Source: Dehalococcoidia bacterium
GTDB taxonomy: Bacteria > Chloroflexota > Dehalococcoidia > Lucifugimonadales > SHYF01
DNA length: 5,476 nt
Assembly (NCBI GenBank): GCA_009692985.1
Contig: SHYF01000118.1
Coordinates: forward strand, 1 to 5,476
Direction: 5' to 3'
Position numbers and translations under genes: made by a program. The first letter of the stretch is position 1. Each line of letters opens with the position of its first letter. This document shows, piece by piece, positions 1-5,476 of the stretch. The notes under the pieces were generated by a model, which searched no databases, had not been told where the DNA came from, and saw only the letters and a list, made by a program, of their open reading frames with translations.

Positions 1-675
1 GATGTCCCCAGATAGGCCGAGAATGGGCGGTGACGTGGTGACAAGAATGGGCAGCGATGTGGCGCGGTGCACGGCTTCGATGTCAGCGCGACTTATGGGG
101 ACTCTCCCTCCTGGAAGCATGATGGCGTCCACCCCTGCCTGGGAGTACGCCCTGATGCGATCCAATGTTTCCTCAAGCGATTGCTCCTGCAGGGCGGTGG
201 TTCGGGCCACAATGACAGTGGTTGGATCGGTACGGGCGGCTACCGCAGCCCTCAGCTTCCCTACCTGCTCATCTTTGGGGATCATCAAGGAGTGTCGGCC
301 AGCAGCAGTGTCCAGCCGCACGGGAACCAGGTTGTCCTCGATCTCGATGGCCGCAACACCTGCGGCCTCCAGTTCTCTAACTGTACGAAAGACGTTCACC
401 GGGGTGACGCCGCCGTCGTCGGCATCAGCTACCAGCGGCAAACTGGCGGCTCGGGTGATACGGCGGCACACGTCTGCCAGGTCCAATATGTTCGTGATCG
501 GCACGCTGTCAGGAACAGCCATGCTGGCCGCCTTCGCCACGGAACCGGCCACTTTGCAGGCCTCCCATCCCATCATGTCGGCAATGCGGGCGGACAGAGG
601 GTCAAAGATGGGGGCGGCAGGGGTGCAGGCGTTCCTGGATAGAATGTTCCTAAATCGCTCTCGTGCTTGGCTCAT
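1..675 (-). CDS. PEP mutase/isocitrate lyase superfamily enzyme, probably oxaloacetate decarboxylase-like (3' end outside window)
   Basis: The first 225 codons are visible; the C-terminus lies beyond the left edge. The protein follows the PEP mutase/isocitrate lyase TIM-barrel plan: an opening FDPLSARIA segment, a GSVA loop near residues 44-47, a metal-binding DAD at 84-86, NVFRTVRELEAAGVAAIEIED at about 94-114 with the metal-ligand Glu at 113, and a VGKLRAAVAAR helix at 138-148. Members cleave or form C-C or P-C bonds of 2-oxo acids using Mg2+. The GSVA loop, and IEDNLVP in place of the KKCGH lid of isocitrate and methylisocitrate lyases, resemble the Pseudomonas PA4872-type oxaloacetate decarboxylase as I remember it. 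Lyase activity of the isocitrate type is therefore unlikely. The usual DADxGYG reads DADDGGV here, losing the Tyr. The ATG is set by a GGAGGT Shine-Dalgarno at 683-688, seven bases upstream. The gene lies 165 bases downstream of ispE on the same strand. The superfamily is secure; the exact reaction is inferred. Confidence 0.85.
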   Translation of the reverse strand, partial: MSQARERFRNILSRNACTPAAPIFDPLSARIADMMGWEACKVAGSVAKAASMAVPDSVPITNILDLADVCRRITRAASLPLVADADDGGVTPVNVFRTVRELEAAGVAAIEIEDNLVPVRLDTAAGRHSLMIPKDEQVGKLRAAVAARTDPTTVIVARTTALQEQSLEETLDRIRAYSQAGVDAIMLPGGRVPISRADIEAVHRATSLPILVTTSPPILGLSGDI

Positions 676-840
676 GGCACTTACCTCCGTAGTTGAATCT
701 CAGCGACTGCCGGCAAGACGGATGCCAGTTTATCATGTGCCTATACCATTCATAAAGCGGAGCTTCGCCGTCCCGGAATGCAAAACGAGTGCGCGTGTTC
801 CCAGTGCTGGCGTAGGAATGAGGCGCCGGTGCTTTTTTTG
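676..840. other. Intergenic spacer between ispE and the PEP mutase-like gene
   Basis: No gene is seen here. On the minus strand it carries the Shine-Dalgarno of the downstream gene and some AT-rich stretches (for example GATAAA near 730-735), but no -35 box at good spacing, so a promoter cannot be named. A weak inverted repeat spans 747-780, with CATTC/GAATG ends around a near-palindromic core GCGGAGCTTCGC at 757-768. Seven T residues at 833-839 on the plus strand are not preceded by a convincing stem and would face no plus-strand gene. Confidence 0.4.
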
Positions 841-1707
841 TTAACTTTCTTGACTTGCTAGGTGCAGACTGGCCAGGTACGCCTCATGCCCGCCGGCCAC
901 AAGCCGGCCCAGAATGGCCTTCCCCTCTTCTAGGTGCTCCACCAAAGCGAACAACGTTGGCCCAGTACCCGTTAGCCGGGCGAAAGGCGCGCCCGCCTTC
1001 AACAGCGCCCGGCGTCCCTTCGCCAAGCCAGGAAAAGCCTTGGCAACAACGCGCTCAAAGGCATTGGTGGCCCCCGCCACATCTGCTATGGTGGCGACGC
1101 CCTTGCGCAGCCGGCTGGCCAGCGCCCTGGTAGCTGCGCCATCGGTGAAGTCGGCCTCCGTCAGCATGGCATAAAGGCGCGCTGTTTTGTTGGGCAGGCG
1201 CACGTTGGGGCATAGAACCACTGCCCACCAGTCTGGCATGGCCGGCAGTGATTTTACCACCTCACCCCTGCCTGTACCAATGGCACACCCGCCTTTGATG
1301 AAAAACGGGACATCGGAGCCAAGCTCAACCGCCAGCTTCCGTAGAGTCGCCGCTGTGAGCTTGAGTCCCCATAGCTTGTTCAGGGCCAGCAGGGTGGCTG
1401 CCGCATCGGTGCTGCCTCCTCCCAGGCCGGCGGCTTCCGGAACGCGCTTCTCCAGGGTGATGGACGCTCCCTTGGACGAGGCCCTGGTCTCTCGCTGTAG
1501 CATGATGGCTGCCTGCCACGCAAGGTTCTGCTCGTTGGACAGACCCGCAGCGTCGCAGTGCAAAACCAGGGAGTCCGACGGCTCGAAAGTCAGGCGGTCG
1601 GCCAGGCCAATGGTATGGAACACAGTAACAACCTCGTGGTAGCCGTCGGGCCGTCGGCCGAGGACCTCCAAGCTCAGATTAATCTTGGCGTGGGCCAGAA
1701 CCAGCAT
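841..1707 (-). CDS. ispE: 4-diphosphocytidyl-2-C-methyl-D-erythritol kinase
   Basis: IspE phosphorylates the 2-hydroxyl of CDP-methylerythritol with ATP, in the non-mevalonate (MEP) route to isopentenyl diphosphate in the cytosol. At 288 residues it has normal family length. It shows the GHMP-kinase order: AKINLSLEVLGRRPDGYHE at 7-25 with the active-site Lys at 8; the glycine-rich ATP loop VPEAAGLGGGSTDAA at 89-103; GSDVPFF at 130-136 with the catalytic Asp at 132; GTGRGE at 144-149; and the C-terminal LTGTGPTLFAL motif at 245-255. The ATG is supported by a purine-rich GGAAGAGAG about eight bases upstream (1716-1724). The gene follows ksgA on the same strand after a 64-base spacer that contains a short inverted repeat. 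The two are probably co-transcribed, an arrangement common in bacteria. No key residue is missing, and the call is firm. Confidence 0.97.
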   Translation of the reverse strand: MLVLAHAKINLSLEVLGRRPDGYHEVVTVFHTIGLADRLTFEPSDSLVLHCDAAGLSNEQNLAWQAAIMLQRETRASSKGASITLEKRVPEAAGLGGGSTDAAATLLALNKLWGLKLTAATLRKLAVELGSDVPFFIKGGCAIGTGRGEVVKSLPAMPDWWAVVLCPNVRLPNKTARLYAMLTEADFTDGAATRALASRLRKGVATIADVAGATNAFERVVAKAFPGLAKGRRALLKAGAPFARLTGTGPTLFALVEHLEEGKAILGRLVAGGHEAYLASLHLASQES

Positions 1708-1735
1708 AGATGCGTCTCTCTTCCAACACTCCCGC

Positions 1736-1801
1736 CCGTTCGACTTGGACAGGCTCAGGATGAGCGGGATTTCATTCCGTTCGTGGTGAGCTTATCGAAC
1801 C
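1736..1801. repeat. Short inverted repeat overlapping the ksgA 3' end
   Basis: Two imperfect copies of one element face each other. The left arm begins GTTCGA at 1738 and runs through GGCTCAGGATGAGCGGGAT to 1770. The right arm, read on the minus strand from 1801, begins GGTTCGATAAGCTCACC and ends CGGAAT at 1775. The arms meet at a small loop near 1771-1774, so the whole can fold into a long imperfect stem closed by GTTCGA/TCGAAC (1738-1743 and 1795-1800). From memory this type (TTCGACAAGCTCA...GAACGG) is a widespread interspersed repeat in several bacterial genomes, which I cannot check here. No T-run follows on either strand, so a plain Rho-independent terminator is unlikely. Confidence 0.65.
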
Positions 1802-2662
1802 ACTACCAGAACCAGTATATGTGCCTCTTTCTTGCACGGAGCGGTACAACGCCCCCCACTCCTCAAGGCTCAGCGTCGCGGGCCGGCGGCTGGGGTCAAC
1901 GCCCGCCATCTCCAGCAGCGCCAGTGCCTCCTCCGCACGGATCACCAGCCCCTGGGCCAGAGTGTTGCGCAACTGCTTGCGAGGCGCGCTGAACCCGGCC
2001 CGCACCACTTTGAAGAACGATTCCGTGTCGTCCAACGCCAGGGCCGGCCTGGGGTACACATCTATGCGCACTATGGCGGATGTCACATTGGGCGGCGGAT
2101 AGAATGACGCTGGAGGGACATTTTTCACTATACGCGGTCTTCCATAGAGCTGTATCCCCACAGACATCAGTGACATATCACCGGGCTGGGCCGCCATGTT
2201 CCTGGCCACCTCCCGCTGCACCATTATCACGGCCCGCGTGGGAGGATGCTGCGACTCCAGGAAGCGACGCAGGATAGGGCTGGCGGCGTAGTAAGGAAGG
2301 TTGGCCACCAACTTGTATGGCTCGCCGCCCGACAGCTCCGTTATGTCAACTTCTCGGGCGTCGGCGCAGACCATCTTGAGCTTCGCAGTCCCCAATTCCC
2401 GCTCCACGGCCACGGCCAGCTCCTGGTCCAGCTCCACCGCAATCACCCGCTTGGCCCTCTGCACCAGCTCAAATGTCATCACGCCCAGGCCGGGGCCAAC
2501 CTCCACCACCATATCATCCGGCCCGATCTCAGCCGCCCGCAGGATGGCGGCGACCGCTCCAGTGCTTACCAGGAAGTGCTGGCCCAGCCCCTTGCGGGGC
2601 GATAGGCCAAGCCTGGCCAGCGTGGCCTTCACCGATGGGAAGGATGAGGTGGGTGAGTCCAT
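1772..2662 (-). CDS. ksgA: 16S rRNA (adenine(1518)-N(6)/adenine(1519)-N(6))-dimethyltransferase
   Basis: KsgA (RsmA) transfers four methyl groups from S-adenosylmethionine to two adjacent adenines in the 3' terminal helix of 16S rRNA during late 30S assembly. Its 296 residues contain the family motifs in order: GLGQHFL at 25-31; the SAM-binding loop EVGPGLG at 54-60; the acidic ribose contact in VELD at 76-79; CAD at 99-101; the catalytic NLPYY at 121-125; QREVA at 149-153; and FYPPPNVTSAIVRI at 187-200, before the small C-terminal helical domain. The last 14 or so residues (SGSGSGSISSPRTE) are low-complexity, and the final nine or so codons plus the stop come from an inverted repeat, so this tail is probably not part of the native fold. 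The ATG at 2662 starts a normal N-terminus, but no good Shine-Dalgarno precedes it. ispE follows on the same strand. Confidence 0.97.
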   Translation of the reverse strand: MDSPTSSFPSVKATLARLGLSPRKGLGQHFLVSTGAVAAILRAAEIGPDDMVVEVGPGLGVMTFELVQRAKRVIAVELDQELAVAVERELGTAKLKMVCADAREVDITELSGGEPYKLVANLPYYAASPILRRFLESQHPPTRAVIMVQREVARNMAAQPGDMSLMSVGIQLYGRPRIVKNVPPASFYPPPNVTSAIVRIDVYPRPALALDDTESFFKVVRAGFSAPRKQLRNTLAQGLVIRAEEALALLEMAGVDPSRRPATLSLEEWGALYRSVQERGTYTGSGSGSISSPRTE

Positions 2663-2673
2663 GAGTTCAAGCC

Positions 2674-2703
2674 ATTATCAGATTGCTGGTGCTAGGGAGT
2701 CCA
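2674..2703 (-). promoter_or_regulatory. Candidate promoter for ksgA-ispE, possibly giving a near-leaderless mRNA
   Basis: On the minus strand a GATAAT -10 box (2674-2679, five of six consensus bases) lies 18 bases from a TGGACT -35 (2698-2703, four of six). The -10 ends 11 bases before the ksgA ATG, so a start seven bases downstream would leave a leader of only about five bases. This fits the lack of a Shine-Dalgarno at ksgA. The -35 overlaps the edge of the adjacent hairpin repeat. It is inferred from sequence alone. Confidence 0.4.
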
Positions 2704-2791
2704 GAGGGGCGGAGCCCTTCTGGCGGGGGTCTGGGGGTACCCCTCGGACTTACCTCTCACCCCCTTCCTGCTCAGGAAGGGGGCCAGGGGG
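2695..2791 (+). repeat. Three-hairpin intergenic repeat, copy A
   Basis: Three stem-loops lie in series, read on the plus strand. Hairpin 1 is CCAGAGGGGC (2701-2710) with GCCCTTCTGG (2714-2723) and a GGA loop. Hairpin 2 is CTGGGGG (2731-2737) with CCCTCGG (2741-2747), loop TAC, including two G-T pairs. Hairpin 3 is CCCCCTTCCTG (2760-2770) with CAGGAAGGGGG (2773-2783), eleven perfect pairs. A CAGGGGG tail follows. The same three hairpins occur in the same order and orientation at 3257-3358. The module lies between the 3' end of the SRP RNA gene and ksgA, antisense to both. There is no T-run on either side, so it is not an obvious intrinsic terminator. Confidence 0.75.
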
Positions 2792-2812
2792 ATGACCGCA
2801 CATAATAGAACT

Positions 2813-3077
2813 TGGCCGTGCACCTCCCTTTGATTATGACCCCACGGCGTATCTGCCGATGAGACTCGAACCAGACGACCTGCGGCGCTCGGAAGGGTCC
2901 GCGTACCGCTGCTTCCTTCCGGACCTGACGGGGTTAACGGTCTTCCGCCGCGCAGGGCCCAGCTCTCAACGCCATTCTCGGAGACAGAGGCCAGAAGCTG
3001 AACCTAGGGGAGGAGTTCAACCCCGCTGAAGCGGATTGCGGGTACAGGGCACCGCTAACTCCCCGTCTAGCACGGCC
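2813..3077 (-). ncRNA. ffs: Signal recognition particle RNA, large bacterial type with Alu domain
   Basis: This gene makes the RNA scaffold of the signal recognition particle, which with Ffh targets nascent membrane and secreted proteins to the translocon. The minus strand over 2904-2929 carries the near-invariant helix 8 core, GTCAGGTCCGGAAGGAAGCA with its GGAA tetraloop. Upstream (3031-3058) lies the Alu-domain signature TTAGCGGTGCCCTGTACCCG followed by CAATCCGC, with a CCGCTTCAGCGG hairpin next to it. The ends pair perfectly as helix 1: GGCCGTGC at 3077-3070 with GCACGGCC at 2821-2814, extendable by one T-A pair. Helix 5 is supported by GGCGTTGAGA with TCTCA and ACGCC further on, and by CCTGCG/GGCG with CGCCGCAGG. 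The length of about 265 bases matches Bacillus-type scRNA (about 270) rather than the 114-base 4.5S RNA of E. coli. The 5' end fits the start predicted from the upstream promoter; the 3' end is set by helix 1 pairing and may be off by a few bases. Confidence 0.95.
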
Positions 3078-3083
3078 ATTGCA

Positions 3084-3112
3084 ATCATAGGATGGCATCA
3101 AGCCAGTGTCAA
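3084..3112 (-). promoter_or_regulatory. Sigma-70-type promoter of the SRP RNA gene
   Basis: On the minus strand a perfect TTGACA -35 (3107-3112) and a TATGAT -10 (3084-3089, five of six) are separated by exactly 17 bases. A start seven bases past the -10 falls on G3077, the first G of SRP helix 1. This agrees independently with the RNA end inferred from base pairing. Confidence 0.85.
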
Positions 3113-3256
3113 ACGACGACTGGGCATGGTGCGGGCACACTGACATACTGGCATACGGACAGGTGGAAAAGGAAGCAGGCCCACCCTTTGACTTCCATGT
3201 GCCACTCCTGGTAACGTTGTTGCACTTTGAATCGTCATTAGGATCCCTGCCCCTGG
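3113..3256. other. Intergenic region between the SRP RNA promoter and the glyQS leader
   Basis: No convincing gene, RNA or T-box leader is seen here. A plus-strand promoter for glyQS is expected, but only weak matches are found: TTGACT at 3188-3193 with a poor -10, and TAGGAT at 3239-3244 with a poor TTGTTG -35 at 3217-3222. If the second is real, the three-hairpin repeat at 3257-3358 would lie in the glyQS 5' leader. Confidence 0.3.
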
Positions 3257-3358
3257 GGGAGTGCAGAAGGGGCAATGCCCTCTCTGCCGGAGTTCTAGGG
3301 GTGTCCCCTAGCCTCCTTTCCATCCCCCTCTCCGACGCGGAGAGGGGGACACAGGGGG
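3257..3358 (+). repeat. Three-hairpin intergenic repeat, copy B
   Basis: This is a direct-orientation, diverged copy of the module at 2695-2791. Hairpin 1 is GCAGAAGGGGC (3263-3273) with GCCCTCTCTGC (3277-3287), loop AAT, with one mismatch and one G-T pair. Hairpin 2 is CTAGGGG (3295-3301) with CCCCTAG (3305-3311), loop TGT, seven perfect pairs. Hairpin 3 is CCCCCTCTCCG (3324-3334) with CGGAGAGGGGG (3338-3348), loop ACG, eleven perfect pairs. A CAGGGGG tail follows. The last hairpin ends 20 bases before the glyQS Shine-Dalgarno, so the module may be transcribed as part of the glyQS leader. Confidence 0.75.
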
Positions 3359-3383
3359 TGAGGTCGCAGGAGCACGTCAACAA

Positions 3384-4694
3384 ATGCCTGATATGGAAAC
3401 AATCGTCTCCCTGGCCAAGCGCCGGGGGTTCATATTCCAGTCCAGCGAGATATACGGCGGCCTGGCATCCACCTGGGACTACGGCCCCCTGGGCGTGGAG
3501 CTAAAGCGCAACGTCAAGGAAGCTTGGTGGCGCACCTTCGTCCACCAGCGGGACGACATGGTGGGCCTGGACGCCTCCATCCTCATGGCGCGCCAGGTGT
3601 GGGCGGCCTCCGGCCACGAGGCCGGCTTCTCCGACCCGCTGGTGGAGTGCAAGAGCTGCCACCACCGCTTCCGCGCCGACCAGATAGACACCAAAGCCTG
3701 TCCCGACTGCGGCGGCGAGCTAACCCAGCCTCGCCAGTTCAACCTCATGTTCAAGACATTCCTCGGCCCCATAGAAAATGCCACCGCACAGACATACCTG
3801 CGCCCGGAGACCGCCCAGGGCATATTCGTCAACTTCAATAACGTCCTCACAACCACACGCCGCAAGCTCCCCTTTGGCGTCGCCCAGATAGGCAAGGCGT
3901 TCCGCAACGAGATCACCGTCGGCAACTTCATTTTCCGCACCCGCGAGTTCGAACAGATGGAGATCGAGTTCTTCGTCAAGCCCGGCACCGACGACGAGTG
4001 GCACCGCCGCTGGATTCAGGACTGCATGGCCTGGTACACCGGCCTGGGCATCGCCCCGGACCACCTGCACGTCCGCCAGCATGAGGCCCACGAGCTGTCT
4101 CACTACTCCAAGGCCACAGCGGACATCGAGTACGCATTCCCGTGGGGCTGGGGCGAGATCCAGGGCATCGCCAACCGCACGGACTTCGACCTCAAAGCCC
4201 ACACCAAGGCCAGTGGCAAGGACCTGACCTACTTCGACGAGGAGGCCAAAGAGCATTTCACGCCCTACGTCATTGAGCCTTCCGCCGGCGTGGACCGCGC
4301 CCTCCTCGCCTTCCTGCTGGACGCCTACCACGAAGAAGATGTCCCTACGGCAGATGGCAAGTCAGAGAGACGAGTCGTCCTCAAGCTCCATCCTGCCCTA
4401 GCGCCTGTCAAAGTCGCAGTGCTGCCCCTGTCCCGCAACGAGCGGCTGGGGCCCAAGGCCCGCGAGGTCTACAACCTGGTGCGCAGCAACTTCGTCTGCC
4501 AGTACGACGACGCCCAGTCCATAGGCCGCAGGTACCGCCGCCAGGACGAGATTGGCACGCCCCTCTGCATCACGGTGGACTTCCAGACCATTGACGATAA
4601 CGCCGTGACCATCCGCGACCGCGACACAATGCGGCAGGAGCGCATCGCCATACCGATGCTGGCCCTCGCTCTGCATCAACGCCTAGATTCCTGA
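3384..4694 (+). CDS. glyQS: Glycine--tRNA ligase, homodimeric (alpha2) class II type
   Basis: It charges tRNA-Gly with glycine using ATP, in the cytosol. The 436-residue protein is of the single-chain alpha2 kind, not the two-subunit glyQ/glyS kind. Visible parts are: the N-terminal [25 protein letters not shown] at 13-37; [15 protein letters not shown] at 64-78; a zinc-ribbon-like pair CKSC at 89-92 and CPDC at 106-109; the [13 protein letters not shown] segment at 139-151; class II motif 2 with FRNE at 173-176 and [14 protein letters not shown] at 184-197; [15 protein letters not shown] at 256-270; motif 3 [11 protein letters not shown] at 302-312; and an anticodon-binding domain from about 341 to the end. 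The ATG at 3384 has AGGAG (3368-3372) eleven bases upstream, a slightly long gap; the next ATG, three codons in, would be too far. No T-box leader is seen. It is divergent from the SRP RNA gene and is followed after 78 bases by the RND gene. Confidence 0.97.
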   Translation: MPDMETIVSLAKRRGFIFQSSEIYGGLASTWDYGPLGVELKRNVKEAWWRTFVHQRDDMVGLDASILMARQVWAASGHEAGFSDPLVECKSCHHRFRADQIDTKACPDCGGELTQPRQFNLMFKTFLGPIENATAQTYLRPETAQGIFVNFNNVLTTTRRKLPFGVAQIGKAFRNEITVGNFIFRTREFEQMEIEFFVKPGTDDEWHRRWIQDCMAWYTGLGIAPDHLHVRQHEAHELSHYSKATADIEYAFPWGWGEIQGIANRTDFDLKAHTKASGKDLTYFDEEAKEHFTPYVIEPSAGVDRALLAFLLDAYHEEDVPTADGKSERRVVLKLHPALAPVKVAVLPLSRNERLGPKAREVYNLVRSNFVCQYDDAQSIGRRYRRQDEIGTPLCITVDFQTIDDNAVTIRDRDTMRQERIAIPMLALALHQRLDS

Positions 4695-4708
4695 CCATCC
4701 GGTCGCTG

Positions 4709-4738
4709 TTGACAATCATTTCGCGCTGAGCCGACAAT
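4709..4738 (+). promoter_or_regulatory. Candidate promoter for the RND transporter gene
   Basis: A perfect TTGACA (4709-4714) is followed after 18 bases by GACAAT (4733-4738, four of six -10 bases). It lies in the 78-base gap after the glyQS stop and would start transcription near 4745, about 28 bases before the TTG start. No intrinsic terminator is seen between the two genes, so read-through from glyQS is also possible. Confidence 0.5.
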
Positions 4739-4772
4739 GTAGGTTTGCCCTGTTGAAAAGGAGTTTCGCACC

Positions 4773-5476
4773 TTGCTAACCAGACTTGCGCTCCGCGCCA
4801 GAATCGCAACCATTGCCCTCATGGCGTTGGTGATGGTGGCTGGGGTATACAGCCTCACAAAGCTGCCCCTGGAGATGCTGCCTGACATAGACTTCCCGCT
4901 CATCACAGTGGTCACTGTTTATCCGCAAGCCGACTCCGAGACGGTGCTGCGTGACGTGACCATTCCCCTAGAGCAGGCTGTGACGGGCACAGAAAACGTG
5001 ACAACCGTGAGATCCACATCGTCGCCCAGCCTGTCCCTGGTCCTGATTGAGGCCACCTTCGGCAAAGACATGAAGGCCATGGAGCGCGATATAGCCCAGC
5101 GCGTGAGTCAGGCAAAGCTACCCGCGGGCGTCCAGCCGCCGCGAGTTGGGCGGATCAATCTTGACGAGTTTCCTGTGCTGGAGATCAGCGTGCTCGGCGA
5201 AAGGAGCATCAGCGACCTCAATGCGCTGGTGACGGCGCAGGTGCTGCCAGAGCTGAACAAGGTGCGCGGGGTGTTCAGCGCCGACGTCCCACTTGGTTCT
5301 GGCGCAGACCAGACCATCACCAGGACCAACGGCCTGCCCAGCCTGGCCATCAGCGTGCTGAAACAGCCGGATGCCAACACGGTTGAGGTGTCCAATGCTG
5401 TAACCGACAAGCTGAAGAGCTTGAAGGCGGGTCTCCCTGCGGACGTGCAGTTCGTCGAAATCTCTAACCAAGCACC
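4773..5476 (+). CDS. RND-family (AcrB/HAE-type) efflux transporter, N-terminal part, apparently with an internal in-frame deletion
   Basis: RND pumps export drugs or other amphiphiles from the membrane or periplasm using the proton gradient. The first 234 codons are visible and the gene leaves the right edge. The protein opens with a positively charged stretch and one membrane helix at about 10-27, then the family segment LPLEMLPDIDFPLITVVTVYP at 31-51, IPLEQAVTGTENVTTVRSTSS at 64-84, and LPAGVQPPRV at 116-125, typical of the PN1 porter subdomain. After KVRGVFSADV at 163-172 it passes almost directly to TITRTNGLPSLAISVLKQPDANTVEV at 181-206. In AcrB-like proteins about 107 residues separate these landmarks; here there are 16. 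The start is a TTG at 4773 with AAGGAG (4758-4763) nine bases upstream. An in-frame TAG at 4740 and no earlier start codon exclude a longer N-terminus, and the ATG at codon 17 would cut the membrane helix. Neither a membrane-fusion partner nor an outer-membrane channel is visible. Substrate is unknown. Confidence 0.9.
   Translation, partial: MLTRLALRARIATIALMALVMVAGVYSLTKLPLEMLPDIDFPLITVVTVYPQADSETVLRDVTIPLEQAVTGTENVTTVRSTSSPSLSLVLIEATFGKDMKAMERDIAQRVSQAKLPAGVQPPRVGRINLDEFPVLEISVLGERSISDLNALVTAQVLPELNKVRGVFSADVPLGSGADQTITRTNGLPSLAISVLKQPDANTVEVSNAVTDKLKSLKAGLPADVQFVEISNQA

Noticed and set aside
812..839. Possible intrinsic terminator ending in seven T residues on the plus strand
   Set aside because: GGCGCC is a palindrome without a loop, no upstream arm matches the GC-rich bases before the T-run, and no plus-strand gene would end here.
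2..844. Long open frames on the plus strand over 2-844 and 67-642
   Set aside because: They are shadows of the minus-strand PEP mutase-like gene, which has clear family motifs and a Shine-Dalgarno; the plus-strand products show no recognisable domain and run on through the spacer.
2760..2783. Perfect 11-pair hairpin as terminator of the SRP RNA
   Set aside because: No T-run follows on the minus strand, and the same hairpin occurs upstream of glyQS as part of a repeat, so repeat identity explains it better.
2855..2875. tRNA T-loop-like GGTTCGAGTCTC on the minus strand
   Set aside because: No matching 5' stem arm, anticodon arm or acceptor stem is present; the stretch is part of the 3' side of SRP helix 5.
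2934..3504. Open frames at 2934-3383 (minus) and 3106-3504 (plus)
   Set aside because: They overlap the SRP RNA Alu domain, its promoter, the hairpin repeat and the start of glyQS, and their products are low-complexity without family motifs.
3720..4331. 203-residue open frame antisense to glyQS
   Set aside because: It comes from the strong codon bias of the well-supported glyQS gene on the other strand and has no recognisable domain.

Overview
The window is a GC-rich piece of bacterial chromosome that carries housekeeping genes in two divergent blocks. The lineage cannot be fixed from the sequence. Several features would fit a Chloroflexota-like bacterium: the MEP isoprenoid pathway, a homodimeric glycyl-tRNA synthetase, a large Alu-containing SRP RNA (most proteobacteria have the short 4.5S type), and GC-rich intergenic hairpin repeats like ones I recall from Dehalococcoidia-type genomes. 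The lineage call is an inference at low-to-moderate confidence.

Minus-strand block, read right to left. A consensus promoter (3084-3112) drives a large SRP RNA gene (about 3077 to 2813). A hairpin repeat follows, then ksgA (16S rRNA dimethyladenosine transferase, 2662-1772), ispE (CDP-ME kinase, 1707-841), and the first 225 codons of a PEP mutase/isocitrate lyase superfamily enzyme (675 to beyond the left edge). That enzyme most resembles the oxaloacetate decarboxylase branch. A short inverted repeat lies between ksgA and ispE and encodes the last residues of KsgA.

Plus-strand block. glyQS (glycyl-tRNA synthetase, 3384-4694) is followed by a likely promoter and a TTG-initiated gene for an RND-family efflux transporter, which runs off the right edge (4773 to end). 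The visible part of the transporter seems to lack about 90 residues of its first periplasmic loop, with the reading frame kept.

The genes serve translation (GlyRS, KsgA), co-translational membrane targeting (SRP RNA), isoprenoid synthesis (IspE), carboxylate metabolism and efflux. No single pathway links them. I see no mobile element, CRISPR array, tRNA or phage gene, and no plainly new multi-gene system. The parts most worth a second look are non-coding or structural: two direct copies of a three-hairpin module flanking the SRP RNA gene, with paired base changes between copies; the repeat-derived KsgA tail; and the apparent internal deletion in the RND protein.
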